NCBI GenBank assembly: GCA_964468205.1
Contig: CAYXVG010000004.1
Location: 62,001 to 126,000 of the forward strand
Origin: CAWELS01 sp964468205
GTDB lineage: Bacteria; Acidobacteriota; Terriglobia; Bryobacterales; Bryobacteraceae
Direction: 5' to 3'
Length of the DNA: 64,000 nucleotides
Of this stretch, positions 41,610 through 50,479 are shown piece by piece. The translations under genes were made by a program, and so were the position numbers. The notes beneath the pieces were generated by a model that did not search any database, was not told where the DNA came from, and was given only the letters and a program-made list of their open reading frames with translations. Within the stretch, counting starts at the first letter, position 1, and every line of letters begins with the position of its first letter.

Positions 41610-43241
41610 ATGAATCACGCATTCGAGGACGTTCGCAAATTCTGTCGTCTTGCGGCTCGTCTGGGACGTTTCATCGAGAACCCGCTCCCGCCGGAGCAGT
41701 GTCTTCATGCGGTGAAGGACAGTATCCGGCAGCGGGAGAAAGAGTTTCTCCTACTCCTGCAAAAAGCCGTGTACGGCTTCCCCAAAAGTCCTTACCTGCC
41801 GCTTCTGCGTTGGGCGGGAGTCGAGTTCGCCGACGTGGAACGCATGGTCCTCGCGGAGGGCGTGGAATCGGCCATGGCCCGTTTGTACGACGCGGGGGTC
41901 CACATCAGTATCGAACAGGCCAAGGGCCGCGAGCCTGTCAGCCGGCCCGGATTGCACTACGCTACTCGGTCCGAGGATTTTGATAACCCTCTGCTCTCAA
42001 ACGATATCGACGTGCAGAGCGGAGGTTCCGCCGGCTCGCCCCGGCGCACGGCGGTGAATCTCGATCAGGTCGCCCGGGATGCGCCATGCCGCTTTCTCGC
42101 CCATCTGGCAAACGGCGTGGAAGAGTATCCGGTCGGACTTTGGCGGACAGTCCCGCCCGGCGGGGCCGGTATCAAAAACGCATTGGAGCAGGCATTGCTG
42201 CGGAATCCGGCCCAGCGCTGGTTTACACCCTATGTGCCGTCGTGGAAGCGGGGAACGTTCAAATCAGCCCTGCTCACCAGCTACCTGGTGTGGGCGGGAC
42301 GCCGCCATGGAGGCCTGATACCCAAACCGGAACATGCTCCACTGGACGATCCCGGGCGAATCGTCCAGTGGCTTGCCGGGCAGATACGCTCTGGGAAACC
42401 CGCGGTTTTTGTCACCCCGGCCAGCGGCGCGGTCAGGATATGTACAGCGGCCACGGAGAGTGGTCACGACATTCAGGGAACCGTATTTCGAGTGGGCGGC
42501 GAGCCGTTGACGAAAGCGAAGGCGCGACTGATCGAAAGCACGGGCGCCCGGACGATCAGCGCATGGGCGATGTCCGAGGCCGGGGGGCCGATCGCCGGCG
42601 CATGCGGGGCGCGGGAAGCGGTGGACGAAGTCCACATCTATCGCGGAAAGATTTCTCTGCTCGCGCGGAAAAAGGCATTGCCCGACGGGCAGGAGGTGGC
42701 GAACGCTCTCTACATGACCACCCTTCAAACCACCACCTCGAAAATCATGTTGAATCTGGAAACGGGAGATTACGGAGAGTTCTCCCAACGCTCGTGCGGA
42801 TGCCTGCTCGACAAAATCGGTTTCGTCGACCATCTCCATACGATTCGCAGCTACGAAAAATTGACCACCGGTGGCATGTCTTTTCTCGGCAAGGACGTCA
42901 TCGATCTCGTTGAGGACGTTCTGCCAGGCGTCTACGGCGGAGGCCCGATGGACTACCAGTTCGTCGAGTACGAGCATGAAGCAGCCACCCGGATTGCCAT
43001 TCTGATCAGCCCCCGGATCGACGGAATCGATCCCAACCGGGTCGTGGAAACAGCCTTGCGCTTCCTCGCTCAGGGGAACCGCGCGAACCGGATGATGGCG
43101 GACTTCTGGAGGCAGGGCCAAACCCTCCATGTGGTACGCAGCGACCCGTACGCCACCCCCGCCGGAAAGATCCTTCCCCTCCGGATTCTGAGAGGCGGAG
43201 AGACGCCTCTACAGGAAGATTCGAATGCCTGTGACCGTTGA
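41610..43241 (+). CDS. PaaK-like adenylate-forming enzyme
   Basis: A 543-residue protein that resembles the phenylacetate-CoA ligase/LuxE branch of adenylate-forming enzymes. The phosphate-binding loop appears as VQSGGSAGSPRRT near residue 140. Further signs are GTVFRVGGEPLTKAKARLIES, the AWAMSEAGGP segment and the hinge-type part NLETGDYGEF followed by HLHTIRSYEKLTTGGM. It may activate a carboxylic acid for transfer to CoA, a carrier or a protein. The gene begins two bases after the TonB receptor stop and overlaps the Nramp-like gene by 17 bases, so the three are one operon. Confidence 0.75.
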   Translation: MNHAFEDVRKFCRLAARLGRFIENPLPPEQCLHAVKDSIRQREKEFLLLLQKAVYGFPKSPYLPLLRWAGVEFADVERMVLAEGVESAMARLYDAGVHISIEQAKGREPVSRPGLHYATRSEDFDNPLLSNDIDVQSGGSAGSPRRTAVNLDQVARDAPCRFLAHLANGVEEYPVGLWRTVPPGGAGIKNALEQALLRNPAQRWFTPYVPSWKRGTFKSALLTSYLVWAGRRHGGLIPKPEHAPLDDPGRIVQWLAGQIRSGKPAVFVTPASGAVRICTAATESGHDIQGTVFRVGGEPLTKAKARLIESTGARTISAWAMSEAGGPIAGACGAREAVDEVHIYRGKISLLARKKALPDGQEVANALYMTTLQTTTSKIMLNLETGDYGEFSQRSCGCLLDKIGFVDHLHTIRSYEKLTTGGMSFLGKDVIDLVEDVLPGVYGGGPMDYQFVEYEHEAATRIAILISPRIDGIDPNRVVETALRFLAQGNRANRMMADFWRQGQTLHVVRSDPYATPAGKILPLRILRGGETPLQEDSNACDR

Positions 43242-44541
43242 TTCGACCGTGGAGGAGCCGCGGCGGAAATTGTCCGGCGCATGGACCGCCTTCGGACCGG
43301 GCCTCGTCTTCTTCCTCGCCGCCGTCGGCCCGCAGGATCTCATTACCCACTCCGCCGCCGGAGCTACCTACGGCTACCGGCTGCTTTGGCCGCTGGCGCT
43401 CGTCGTGCTGGCCCGTTTCGTCATTCTGGAAGCTTCGGCGAGATACGTGCTCGCCACTGGCGAGAGCCTGCTCGCCGGCTACCGCCGTTGCGGGCGCTGG
43501 GTGTTGTGGCTCCTGTTGATTTCATTGCTCGTGAAGCGCCATCTGTCAAACCTCTACCACATCCTGCTGATGGGAGCCACGGTCCATCTGATCCTGCCCT
43601 TGCCAGTGATGAAAAGCTCTCAGATCTGGGCGTTCGCGTTTTGGGTGGTCGCGTTTGGCTTGATGTACTACGGCCGCTACCCACTGGTGGAGCGAAGCGC
43701 CAAACCTCTACTCTGCCTGCTGGGAGGTTCATTGCTGATCGTCGCGGTTCTGTCGAAACCGGACCTCGCCGCGACTGCGAAAGGTCTCTTCTGGCCGAGC
43801 CTCCCGCCGGACCAGGGGCTCTACAGCTACGCCCTGTTGCTCGCCGCCATCATGGGCGCCGGAGCCGGTTCGGTCAGCAACCTCAAGTATGCCGCCTTCA
43901 TCTATGAGAAAGGATGGCGCAGTGTCTCCTACTTTTCTCTCCAGCGCCGCGACCTGGTTCTGAGCGTTGTGAGCCTTTTCGCCGCCTCCGTCCTCATCCA
44001 AGTTGTGGCCGCCTCCACTCTGCAGTCGCACGGCGTTCCGGCGGAGAACGCCGAACAACTCGCGGCGATGTTCCGCCAGGCCCTCGGCTACTCCGGCAGC
44101 ATCATCTTCGCCATCGGTCTCTGGGCCGCCGCATTCACCACCTTCCTCGGATCCAACACCGGCTACAGCCTCATGGTCTCGGATATCTACCACAACGCCT
44201 TGTTCCCCCGCGCGGAGCAACCCTCCGGCCAGCCTAACCCGAGCCCGGGAAACCTCCCCGGCTACCGCTGGAGCCTCATCTGGTTCTGTGTCTCCCCCCT
44301 CTACGTACTCTTCACGGATTGGAATCCGGTGTGGCTCGCAATCGTAGTCGCGGCGCTGATGGTCGGCTTGCTACCCATAGTCATCCTGGTTCTAATGCGG
44401 CTGACCAACGACAAGAAACTCCTCGGCCGGTACGCAAACGGGCTGGCCACAAAGGCTGCACTACTGCTGATCCTGGCCGCGTCCTGCTACCTCGCCTACC
44501 GCAACGCGACAGAGATCTGGAGCGAGTTTCTGTCTTTCTGA
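43225..44541 (+). CDS. Nramp-family transporter homologue lacking canonical metal motifs
   Basis: A 438-residue membrane protein with about 11 helices of the Nramp fold: FGPGLVFFLAAVGPQDLITH at the start, then GATYGYRLLWPLALVV. In ordinary Nramps helix 1 carries DPGN, which binds Mn or Fe with its Asp and Asn; here the position reads GPQD. The helix-6 MPH motif is replaced by IMGAGAGSVSN. The protein may therefore move another ion or a different solute, as some Nramp-related Mg and Al transporters do. Last gene of the operon with the receptor and the PaaK-like enzyme. Confidence 0.8.
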   Translation: MPVTVDSTVEEPRRKLSGAWTAFGPGLVFFLAAVGPQDLITHSAAGATYGYRLLWPLALVVLARFVILEASARYVLATGESLLAGYRRCGRWVLWLLLISLLVKRHLSNLYHILLMGATVHLILPLPVMKSSQIWAFAFWVVAFGLMYYGRYPLVERSAKPLLCLLGGSLLIVAVLSKPDLAATAKGLFWPSLPPDQGLYSYALLLAAIMGAGAGSVSNLKYAAFIYEKGWRSVSYFSLQRRDLVLSVVSLFAASVLIQVVAASTLQSHGVPAENAEQLAAMFRQALGYSGSIIFAIGLWAAAFTTFLGSNTGYSLMVSDIYHNALFPRAEQPSGQPNPSPGNLPGYRWSLIWFCVSPLYVLFTDWNPVWLAIVVAALMVGLLPIVILVLMRLTNDKKLLGRYANGLATKAALLLILAASCYLAYRNATEIWSEFLSF

Positions 44542-44796
44542 CGCCACGAACGGAAGCGGCTGCCACCGGCCATCATTGATGAAGGCTGGGCCGGAAGCCC
44601 GGACAACGGTTCCCACTCACTCTCCCAGCGACCACCCCGCCAAACCAACATGTTCCACCCCCTTCCGCCGATGGAACGATTCTCGTTTCCCCATTGGAAC
44701 CTCCTTGGATCCGGCATCGTCAGCGTCCGCACGAATCAGCGATTCATAGGGCGGTCCATCAGGCGGCGCAATAGGTTGGGCTGAGCAAAAATGTGA

Positions 44797-45249
44797 TTAC
44801 CCGAGCATTTCAGCATTCGTCATAAGATCAGGCCGTCCCTCCTGCTGCTTACGAAAGATCGTCTGACGGAAAATATCCCCGAAACCGCCAGAGCCGAGTT
44901 TCACCTCCGCCCACCCCAACTCCTGAGGATGGAACTTGACTACTGTGGCCGCAGACATCGCTTGGCCTGGCTTCAGATCAAACAACACGGTGTCACCTTT
45001 ATCCGGGTCGACGAGATCGATCTCCCAGTGCTCACCTTCTCTCGTGAAGAACCTCAGCGCTCCTGTGCAGCGCTGGTCCGGGCGGTCTTCGACACATTGC
45101 ACAACGCATGTCTGAGACCAGCCTTCACCGGCAATTACAAGCGGCATCACCTGTTCATAGAATGTGGTGAGCGCGCCAACTTCGTGTTTGAGGATGTCAA
45201 CCGCCAGCGGAAGCATGAATGGGATCAGAATCAGCAGCAGTTTCAGCAT
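44797..45249 (-). CDS. Hypothetical secreted protein
   Basis: A 150-residue protein that starts with a hydrophobic export signal or anchor (MLKLLLILIPFMLPLAV). The rest is soluble, with paired cysteines in TCVVQCVEDRPDQRC. No family recognised. The start at 45249 is chosen to begin at the signal; 16 codons are open upstream. The 255 bases after the Nramp-like gene (44542-44796) show no gene. Confidence 0.6.
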   Translation of the reverse strand: MLKLLLILIPFMLPLAVDILKHEVGALTTFYEQVMPLVIAGEGWSQTCVVQCVEDRPDQRCTGALRFFTREGEHWEIDLVDPDKGDTVLFDLKPGQAMSAATVVKFHPQELGWAEVKLGSGGFGDIFRQTIFRKQQEGRPDLMTNAEMLG

Positions 45250-45320
45250 TAGCCTTCTTGCCTCCAGACAAGCCATACCAGATTCAGGCGATTGCAACCT
45301 ACGGTGGGCGCCGAGCGTGG

Positions 45321-46877
45321 TTACGGGGCGGGCGGCGCCCAGCGGGCGGGTTGGGTGATGTGGTGGCGGACGGTTGTGTCGTTGGCGGCCTTCATTCCGG
45401 GGCGGGTGGCGCCGCGGGTGATGAGATCTTCGAGTTGCTCTTCCATGCGGCGGACGATTTCCGGGTGTTGCGCGGAGAGGTCATGCTGCTCGGCGATATC
45501 GGATTCGAGGTTGTAGAGTTCGGCGACGGTGGGTTTCCCGCGCGAGTCATTGAGGTTCGGGCTATCCATGCGGAAGACGAGTTTCCAGGGACCGTCGCGG
45601 TAGGCGAATTCGCCCGCGTTCGAGTGGCTCACCAGCGCGGTGCGCCGGGTTTCGGGTGAACTGCGCGAAAGCGACGGCAGGAAGCTGATGCTGTCTTCAG
45701 CTCCGTGATCCGGCAGGTCCGATGAGAGCACATCGGCGAAAGTGGCGAAGACATCGGTGAGAGAGACGAGTTGATGACTGCTGGATCCGCCGGCGACGCG
45801 GCCCGGCCAGCGGATGAGCAGGGGGACGCGGTGGCCTCCTTCCCAAATATCGCCTTTGTGGCCGCGGTAGGGTCCGCTGGGCATATGACCGGCCGCGACG
45901 AGGTCCTCCCAGCCGGTGTAGTGGGAATGTCCGTTGTCGGCGGTGAAGATGACGATGGTGTTGTCCGCGATGCCGGCGTCGTCGACGGCCTGGATGACTT
46001 GGCCGGCTGACCAGTCCGTTTCCATGACGAAATCGGCGATGGGCGCAATGCCGCTGTGGCCGCGGAAGTCTTCCGAGGGGACGACGGGTTCGTGCGGGGA
46101 GGTAATGGAGAAGAAGAGGAAGAACGGTTGATTCCGTTTTGCGCCCTCCCTGATCTGGTCAACCGCGCGCCGCGTGATCTCCGGCAGGATCTGGTCGAAG
46201 CGCCAGCCGGGCGCCATGGGGCTGCCTTCGAAGGCGCGCGGCATGACGACGCCCTCGGACGGGTCATGTTGATACCGAGCGGAAGGCTGGGTCACGAGGC
46301 GGTTATTCTCGATGAAGGTGAACGGCGGGAAGTTCGGCACGTCCGGGCCGAAGAAATAGTCGAAGCCGCGATCCACGGGCCCGCCCCGCACCGGCTTAGT
46401 GAAATCCCACTGAAGTTCTTTTTGACCATTCCGGACCTCGGTCATTCGCGGCCGCTGCGGCCCCTGCCACTCCCAGCCGAGGTGCCATTTGCCGATGCAG
46501 ATTGTGCGGTAGCCATGCTCCTTCAAATAGCCGGGCAGAGTGGGGCGGTCCGCCGGAATCAGCGGAGGCTCGTAGACGGCAATCACCCATTCCTGGAGCC
46601 GCGTACGCCAGGCGTATCTTCCGGTCAGCAGACCGTACCGCGTCGGCGTACAGACGGCCGACGGGCTGTGCGCGTCCGTGAAAACCATGCCCTGCTGGAC
46701 CAGCCGGTCGAGGTGGGGCGTGGCGATTTTGTTCTCTGGGTAGAGGGCTTGGATATCCCCGACGCCGAAGTCGTCAGCGAGGATGAGAACGATGTTCGGC
46801 CGTTCGTTCGCGACGGCCGGCGCGCGTAGGGAGAGGATCGCGAGTGCGAGTATCAGAGCGAAATTTGAGGAACGCAT
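45321..46877 (-). CDS. Sulfatase (arylsulfatase A-like), secreted
   Basis: A 518-residue sulfatase with a cleavable signal (residues 1-24). The metal-binding start is RPNIVLILADDFGVGD, formylglycine Cys76 is in SAVCTPTRYGLLTGRY (CxPxR), and GKWHLGWEWQGP and FTADNGHSHYTGWEDL follow. Its closest architecture is arylsulfatase A. It should remove sulfate esters from polysaccharides outside the cytoplasm. A single transcription unit: 71 bases separate it from the hypothetical gene on one side, and 214 bases without a gene lie on the other (46878-47091). Confidence 0.93.
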   Translation of the reverse strand: MRSSNFALILALAILSLRAPAVANERPNIVLILADDFGVGDIQALYPENKIATPHLDRLVQQGMVFTDAHSPSAVCTPTRYGLLTGRYAWRTRLQEWVIAVYEPPLIPADRPTLPGYLKEHGYRTICIGKWHLGWEWQGPQRPRMTEVRNGQKELQWDFTKPVRGGPVDRGFDYFFGPDVPNFPPFTFIENNRLVTQPSARYQHDPSEGVVMPRAFEGSPMAPGWRFDQILPEITRRAVDQIREGAKRNQPFFLFFSITSPHEPVVPSEDFRGHSGIAPIADFVMETDWSAGQVIQAVDDAGIADNTIVIFTADNGHSHYTGWEDLVAAGHMPSGPYRGHKGDIWEGGHRVPLLIRWPGRVAGGSSSHQLVSLTDVFATFADVLSSDLPDHGAEDSISFLPSLSRSSPETRRTALVSHSNAGEFAYRDGPWKLVFRMDSPNLNDSRGKPTVAELYNLESDIAEQHDLSAQHPEIVRRMEEQLEDLITRGATRPGMKAANDTTVRHHITQPARWAPPAP

Positions 46878-47091
46878 GATGATTGCTCGGCTTGATGGCC
46901 GGGGTCTTTGCCCGGTTTACCGACTTTCGCAGTATATAACTGTCAGCGACCCGTGGGCCCAATTCTCCGCGCATTGCGCGGGCTATTGAGTCCGATGTGC
47001 GGGAGGTGTTTCGGCGAAACGAAGCCATTCGGGGGGGACGGAGTCGCGGGCGGACACAATGTCTCCGGACAAGATAAGTCTTTTGTTGGAC

Positions 47092-47577
47092 TTACCGGGA
47101 AGGGTAGGGCCGGCGCGGCGGATCTTGAACCTGACTTGCCAGACGGAGCGGAGAGAGCGGCCGCTGCGTTGGTGGGGGATCCGGAGGCCGCGAGGCGACC
47201 TCCCAGCGGTGTTTCGGACAGGCGTAAATGAGGGCGCGGAGGGAAGACTGCAGCTCTTTGAGCGCCTTCAGGGTGCGGTGATAGATGCGGTGGAAGTGGG
47301 CGTGGTAGCGGAGCAGCAGTTGCTGAAGCTGGTGGCCGGCGCCGGGTCCGAAGGGGTCGCCGGAGGAGAAGACCTCGCGCGGGTTGAGGGCAGTGCGCAG
47401 GGAGTCGCGCATATCCTCGAACTCTTCGCGGAGTTCGTCCGGCAAGAAGAGTTCGGCGGAATTGAAGCCGTGCTTACAGGCTTTTTGCGAGGAGCGGGCC
47501 TTGGCCTCCTCGGAGGCGGGTCCGGTGGAGAATTGGGCGTTGCGCTGGTTTGCTTCGAGCTGTGCTTGCGACGCCAT
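47092..47577 (-). CDS. Acidobacterial 'STGP-KHGF' family protein
   Basis: A 161-residue protein beginning MASQAQLEANQRNAQFSTGP and continuing with SQKACKHGFNSAELFLPDE. This is the hallmark of an abundant, poorly studied family in acidobacteria and other soil bacteria (pattern NR-x-NA-x-x-STGP-...-KHGL). The second part has a helical RYHAHFHRIYHRTLKALKELQ stretch and a proline-rich tail. Function unknown; soluble, no signal. The ATG at 47577 begins the conserved part; the frame is open 46 codons upstream. Confidence 0.75.
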   Translation of the reverse strand: MASQAQLEANQRNAQFSTGPASEEAKARSSQKACKHGFNSAELFLPDELREEFEDMRDSLRTALNPREVFSSGDPFGPGAGHQLQQLLLRYHAHFHRIYHRTLKALKELQSSLRALIYACPKHRWEVASRPPDPPPTQRPLSPLRLASQVQDPPRRPYPSR

Positions 47578-47943
47578 TTTGGGTCCTTCGTGAAAGCGAT
47601 CATCGGGAGCGCAAAGAATGGCGGGGAAGCTCCTCCGCGAGAGGGCTTCCCCGCTTCCAACCGGAGAAACGACTGACGCCCGGGAATCCCGGCCCGGACG
47701 AAAGGAAAGGTACACATCATGTCAGGGGAGGCGCCACGGCTCCCTTGGCGACCATTGTAGCGTGGGAGGACCAAATTCTTGGGGTGGGATGGGAGGAGAA
47801 GTCGTTTCTTATGTTGTAGATGCTGGTTATTGAAACACGTGTGACTCGCTCCGCGATTAGCGAGGGGTTCCCGGTCTTTTCAGCGAGGGACAGACACGCC
47901 AACGGGGGCGCGACGCCTTGGAAATTAGTGAAAGTGGTGACTG
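47578..47943. other. 366-base intergenic region with hairpin
   Basis: No gene seen. A perfect 10-bp stem (GCGGGGAAGC at 47621-47630 with its complement at 47645-47654) stands just upstream of the STGP-family gene and could act as a terminator or leader hairpin. The right end holds copy A of the 13-bp palindromic repeat. Confidence 0.6.
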
Positions 47944-47953
47944 TCACCGAATT
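47921..47953. repeat. Palindromic repeat element, copy A
   Basis: Core GGTGACTGTCACC (47936-47948) with the flank GAAATT on one side and GAATT on the other. The complement strand reads CGG TGA through it, giving the stop codon of the membrane-protein fragment at 47944. Confidence 0.85.
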
Positions 47954-48099
47954 GGATACTCCGGCCCGCCCTGGGATCCCAGCAGCCCGAGCCACTCGGC
48001 GAGTTGACCTATTATGTACACTAGGCTGAAGATCGTGGCGAGCGCGGCGGACCAGAATCCGAGTAACTTGGTTGATTGAGAGATGGGAGCGGTCATAGA
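47944..48099 (-). pseudogene. Membrane protein, N-terminal fragment ended by the repeat
   Basis: A 51-residue frame with one hydrophobic helix (LGFWSAALATIFSLVYIIGQLAEW) and an SSD-like start. The segment GLLGSQGGPE at its end looks like a loop that should lead into a second helix, but the frame stops inside copy A of the palindromic repeat. A longer multi-helix protein cut by arrival of the repeat is the simplest reading. It could also be a genuine short protein. The 15 codons upstream of the ATG at 48099 are also open. Confidence 0.45.
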
Positions 48100-48202
48100 T
48101 CGCCTCTTGTTCTGAGGGTTCGCCGTATTGTAGCTCCGATTCAAGTCAGCGGGCCTGACGTTGCGACGCGAGGCTTGGCGAAAGTGGGAGGGCGATCATC
48201 GG

Positions 48203-49471
48203 ATGAGTGTCGGCGCGAAATTGGGAAAAGTGGTGACTGTCACCAAATTTGTTGCGGCCGGCGTGGGCATCCTCGCGATTGCGCAGGACTCGCGGCCTTG
48301 GTCGGCCAACCCGGAGATCGTGGAGAAGCTCAGCCAGAAGAGGCCGGAAGTTAATTACCACGAGTCGAAGGTCCCGCGGTACGAGTTGCCGGATCCGCTG
48401 CAGACGCGTGGCGGGGAGCCAGTGACGTCGGCCGCGATGTGGAAAGCGAAACGGCGCGGGGAGCTGTTGGAACTATTTCGGGATAACGTTTACGGGCGGC
48501 GCCCGGAGACGAAATACTCGGTGTCGTTCCGGCAGGAAGCCGAGGTGACGGATGCGTTCGACGGGGCGGCGACGGGGCGCGGCATGGTGGCGGAGGTCAC
48601 GATCGGGGCGCGGAGCTTCCGTTTTCCCTTCGTGTTGTTCTTCCCGAACCAAGCTCCGGGCAAGGTTCCCGCAGTGATCCACATCAATAATCGCTACTTC
48701 ATTCCGTTGGAGGGGGCGATCCAGAAGCATGATCCGTTTTGGGCGGCGCGAACCATGATTCAACGGGGATATGCGACGGCTTCATTCCACACCTCGGACG
48801 TGGATCCGGATAAGAAGGACGGATATGCCGGCGGGATTCGGGCGTTTTTCGCGGACGGAGATCCGCCGGAGGACAATGCCTGGCGGGCTCTTTCGGCATG
48901 GGGGTGGGGCGCGAGCCGGGTGCTTGACTACCTGGAGACCGTAGAGGCAATCGACGCCCGGCGGGTGGCCGTGAGCGGGCATTCCCGCGGAGGGAAGGCA
49001 TCACTCTGGGCGGCGAGCGAGGATACGCGGTTCGCGATTGCCTATAGCAATAACTCCGGCTGCGGGGGAGCGGCCCTGTCGCGACGGGCGTACGGCGAAA
49101 CCGTCAAGATCATCACGGCCAACTTTCCGCATTGGTTCTGCAAACCTTTCTCCGAGTACGCCGGCCGCGAGGACGAGCTTCCGATCGACCAACACGAGCT
49201 GGTCAGTCTGATGGCTCCGCGTGGCGTGTATATCGCCAGCGCCGATGAGGATTTGTGGGCGGATCCGAAGGGCGAGTATGCCTCCCTTATCGCCGCGGCG
49301 CCGGTCTTCCAACTCTTCGGCAAAGAGGCGATTACAGAGAGCGAGATGCCGGCATTGAACCAGCCGCGAGCCGCGGGTCAGACGGGCTACCATATCCGCA
49401 CGGGCGGGCATGGCTTGGGAGACACGGGCTGGAATTGGTTTCTCGACTTCGCCGGCCGGTTGCTCAAATAG
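48203..49471 (+). CDS. CE15-type glucuronoyl esterase, secreted
   Basis: A 422-residue carbohydrate esterase of family 15, which cleaves the ester between lignin and glucuronoxylan. The catalytic Ser lies in VAVSGHSRGGKASLWA, followed by SNNSGCGGAALSRRAYGETV, the NFPHWFC stretch and LWADPKGEYASL; the His is in RTGGHGLGDTGWNW. The N-terminus is odd: codons 5-15 (GAKLGKVVTVTKF) are encoded by copy B of the palindromic repeat, and the hydrophobic part FVAAGVGILAIAQ follows directly. So the basic n-region of the signal peptide seems to be made of repeat sequence. A start at 48161 is possible. Confidence 0.88.
   Translation: MSVGAKLGKVVTVTKFVAAGVGILAIAQDSRPWSANPEIVEKLSQKRPEVNYHESKVPRYELPDPLQTRGGEPVTSAAMWKAKRRGELLELFRDNVYGRRPETKYSVSFRQEAEVTDAFDGAATGRGMVAEVTIGARSFRFPFVLFFPNQAPGKVPAVIHINNRYFIPLEGAIQKHDPFWAARTMIQRGYATASFHTSDVDPDKKDGYAGGIRAFFADGDPPEDNAWRALSAWGWGASRVLDYLETVEAIDARRVAVSGHSRGGKASLWAASEDTRFAIAYSNNSGCGGAALSRRAYGETVKIITANFPHWFCKPFSEYAGREDELPIDQHELVSLMAPRGVYIASADEDLWADPKGEYASLIAAAPVFQLFGKEAITESEMPALNQPRAAGQTGYHIRTGGHGLGDTGWNWFLDFAGRLLK
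48217..48249. repeat. Palindromic repeat element, copy B (inside the CE15 gene)
   Basis: Core GGTGACTGTCACC at 48232-48244, preceded by CGGCGCGAAATTGGG (from 48211). It is read in frame as part of the esterase N-terminus. Confidence 0.85.
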
Positions 49472-49629
49472 ACGGCTGCAGAGTTACCGAAGGGGGCCGG
49501 GCGCGCCGCAAGCGCTTGCCATCGTCCCGGGTCGCGCATAGGCGGCAATCGCGAGGAGGTCCGCCGGCCGTTCTGAGTGTATACTGAGCCGGATGGCCTG
49601 GCGACAGGGCGGGTGGTGAAGGAGACGGA

Positions 49630-50436
49630 ATGAAGAAGCCGACATTGATTTTCACAATGGTACTGCTAGCCTCTGGGGCATCCGGGCAGCAGGAGATCCC
49701 GCTGCGCCCTGATCTCCCGGCGGGAGAGGAATGGTACACGCCGCCCGCTGACAATCCTCACCGGAAAAGCGCGGACGAGAAATGGGTGCGGAACGTGCGA
49801 AGCCCGGTAATGGAGGTCTACCCGGCAAAGCAACCTAACGGCGCCGCAGTTGTGGTGGCGCCGGGGGGCGGCTTCAGCATACTCGCCATCGAGCACGAAG
49901 GGCGCGACGTGGCGAAGTGGCTGAACGATCGCGGCGTGACGGCCTTCGTGCTGCGCTACCGCGTTGGTCTGGGAAGCCGCGAGGCCAGCCAGGAGGCGGC
50001 GATTGAAGACGGGCTGCTGGCCGTGGCGACGGTCCGCAAGCGGGCTGCCGAGTGGAAGCTCGACCCCCGGCGGATCGGAGTGATGGGCTTCTCGGCAGGC
50101 GGTTACCTGACGGTTGGTGTCGCGACGCAGTATACGGCGGAAAGCCGGCCGGATTTCGCGATTCCGATCTATGCCGTCGCCCCGGAGGGATACCGGGTTC
50201 CGGCAGACGCTCCGCCACTGTTCATCGCCGTTGCCCATGATGATCGCGAGAGGATGACGGGGACGGCCACCGGGCTGCTGAACAATTGGAAGAAGGCGAA
50301 CCTCCCCGCTGAACTGCACGTTTTCGCCGATGGCGGCCACGGATTTGGCATGAACAAGAAAGGCAAGTCGTGCGATGCCTGGACTGACTTGCTGGCGGCG
50401 TGGATGAAACGAATGGGGCTGTTGGAGGGGAACTGA
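49630..50436 (+). CDS. Alpha/beta hydrolase (esterase), secreted
   Basis: A 268-residue esterase of the type often annotated as xylanase/acetyl esterase-like. Signal peptide residues 1-20 (LIFTMVLLASGASG). The catalytic Ser is in IGVMGFSAGGYLTVG, the Asp in FIAVAHDDRERM and the His in FADGGHGFGM; VVVAPGGGFSILA is the oxyanion loop. It probably removes acetyl or similar groups from hemicellulose and lies 158 bases after the CE15 gene with the same direction. Copy C of the palindromic repeat follows its stop. Confidence 0.85.
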   Translation: MKKPTLIFTMVLLASGASGQQEIPLRPDLPAGEEWYTPPADNPHRKSADEKWVRNVRSPVMEVYPAKQPNGAAVVVAPGGGFSILAIEHEGRDVAKWLNDRGVTAFVLRYRVGLGSREASQEAAIEDGLLAVATVRKRAAEWKLDPRRIGVMGFSAGGYLTVGVATQYTAESRPDFAIPIYAVAPEGYRVPADAPPLFIAVAHDDRERMTGTATGLLNNWKKANLPAELHVFADGGHGFGMNKKGKSCDAWTDLLAAWMKRMGLLEGN

Positions 50437-50446
50437 GCTGCGGCGT

Positions 50447-50479
50447 GAAATTGGAAAAAGAGGTGACTGTCACCGAATT
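50447..50479. repeat. Palindromic repeat element, copy C
   Basis: Core GGTGACTGTCACC at 50462-50474 with CGGCGTGAAATTGG before it (from 50441), closely matching copy B. On the other strand it supplies the TGA stop of pyrF (50470-50472). Confidence 0.85.

Noticed and set aside
47921..50479. The three palindromes as a CRISPR array
   Set aside because: Spacing is irregular (about 0.3 and 2.2 kb), and genes lie between copies.
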